A stretch of DNA of 32,795 nt from Geitlerinema sp. S16 (GTDB lineage Bacteria; Cyanobacteriota; Cyanobacteriia; Cyanobacteriales; Geitlerinemataceae): the NCBI GenBank assembly GCA_011390275.1, contig JAABST010000048.1, positions 1 through 32,795 on the forward strand, given 5' to 3'. The first letter of the stretch is position 1. Each line of letters opens with the position of its first letter. Positions 32,692 to 32,795 of the stretch are shown piece after piece. Both the position numbers and the translations under genes were made by a program. The notes below the pieces were generated by a model. That model ran no database searches. It worked only from the letters and a program-made list of their open reading frames with translations, and had not been told where the DNA came from.

Positions 32692-32795
32692 TTAACTCAT
32701 CCAGGTTTGAAGTTGCTTCCGCAGACTGAGCAATCCCTGGCGAGACCAGGTTTTGACTGTCCCCAGAGGGATATCAAGCTGCGCTGCAATTTCCG
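32692..32795 (-). CDS. Sigma-70 family RNA polymerase sigma factor (C-terminal end)
   Basis: Only the last 33 residues are inside the window. The minus-strand frame from 32795 to the TAA at 32692-32694 reads EIAAQLDIPLGTVKTWSRQG, then LLSLRKQLQTWMS. This is the helix-turn-helix of sigma region 4, which contacts the -35 element: E-I-A-x-x-L and P-L-G-T-V-K-x-x-x-x-R-G/Q-x-x-x-L-R are the family signature. Together with the anti-sigma gene downstream it is most likely an ECF or group-4 sigma factor, but the region-2 sequence needed to classify it lies outside the window. Confidence 0.9.
   Translation of the reverse strand, partial: EIAAQLDIPLGTVKTWSRQGLLSLRKQLQTWMS

Noticed and set aside
1..32795. 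tRNA, rRNA, tmRNA or riboswitch genes
   Set aside because: I looked for tRNA-like T-arm and acceptor patterns and for long conserved RNA motifs in the gaps and found none I could defend.

Overview
The window comes from a cyanobacterium. Its first gene is the 3' end of psbA (photosystem II D1). A 29-codon petN (cytochrome b6f) and a CrtD-type carotenoid desaturase lie further along. GCGATCGC (HIP1) octamers and their GATCG cores recur throughout, and PEP-CTERM proteins, a DUF1818 protein, a haemagglutinin-type secreted protein and multi-PAS signalling proteins complete a typical cyanobacterial set. I cannot name the genus from sequence alone.

Layout. 1-0.4 kb: psbA 3' end with a strong terminator. 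0.5-6.8 kb: valine-pyruvate aminotransferase (avtA), a membrane CHASE-like/PAS/PAS histidine kinase, a convergent LD-carboxypeptidase (ldcA) and a divergent GT4 glycosyltransferase. 6.8-9 kb: a non-autonomous inverted-repeat element (MITE), a PEP-CTERM gene and 1.1 kb of apparently gene-free DNA. 9-15.2 kb: hflX, a large TPS-domain (filamentous-haemagglutinin-like) secreted protein, a two-TM PH-like protein, a 72-aa unknown and a DUF1818 protein. 15.2-20.3 kb: a coiled-coil unknown and a second GT4 glycosyltransferase on the minus strand, divergent from a 1078-aa protein with three GT2 modules. The first of these modules has lost its DXD motif. 20.6-24.5 kb: an 888-aa C39-like cysteine peptidase built on an exact 358-residue internal duplication, a Nudix hydrolase 3 bp behind it, and a convergent unknown that faintly resembles ADP-ribosylglycohydrolases. 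24.7-27.7 kb: a soluble five-PAS adenylate cyclase. 28.2-30.0 kb: a second, inverted MITE copy, a headless PEP-CTERM remnant and crtD. 30.4-32.8 kb: a small secreted protein, petN, and an anti-sigma factor downstream of a sigma factor that runs off the window.

How the genes fit together. Most of the window looks like housekeeping plus cell-surface functions: peptidoglycan recycling (ldcA), surface or extracellular glycans (three glycosyltransferases), secreted and anchored proteins (PEP-CTERM, TPS haemagglutinin, C39 peptidase), environmental sensing (histidine kinase, adenylate cyclase, sigma/anti-sigma pair) and photosynthesis (psbA, petN, crtD). There is no CRISPR array, prophage or complete insertion sequence, and no tRNA or rRNA that I could see.

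The observations most worth following are the duplicated Ig/SH3-like C39 peptidase, the three-module glycosyltransferase with a dead-looking first module and an in-frame HIP1-like 15-bp repeat, and the paired MITEs, one of which touches a decapitated PEP-CTERM gene.
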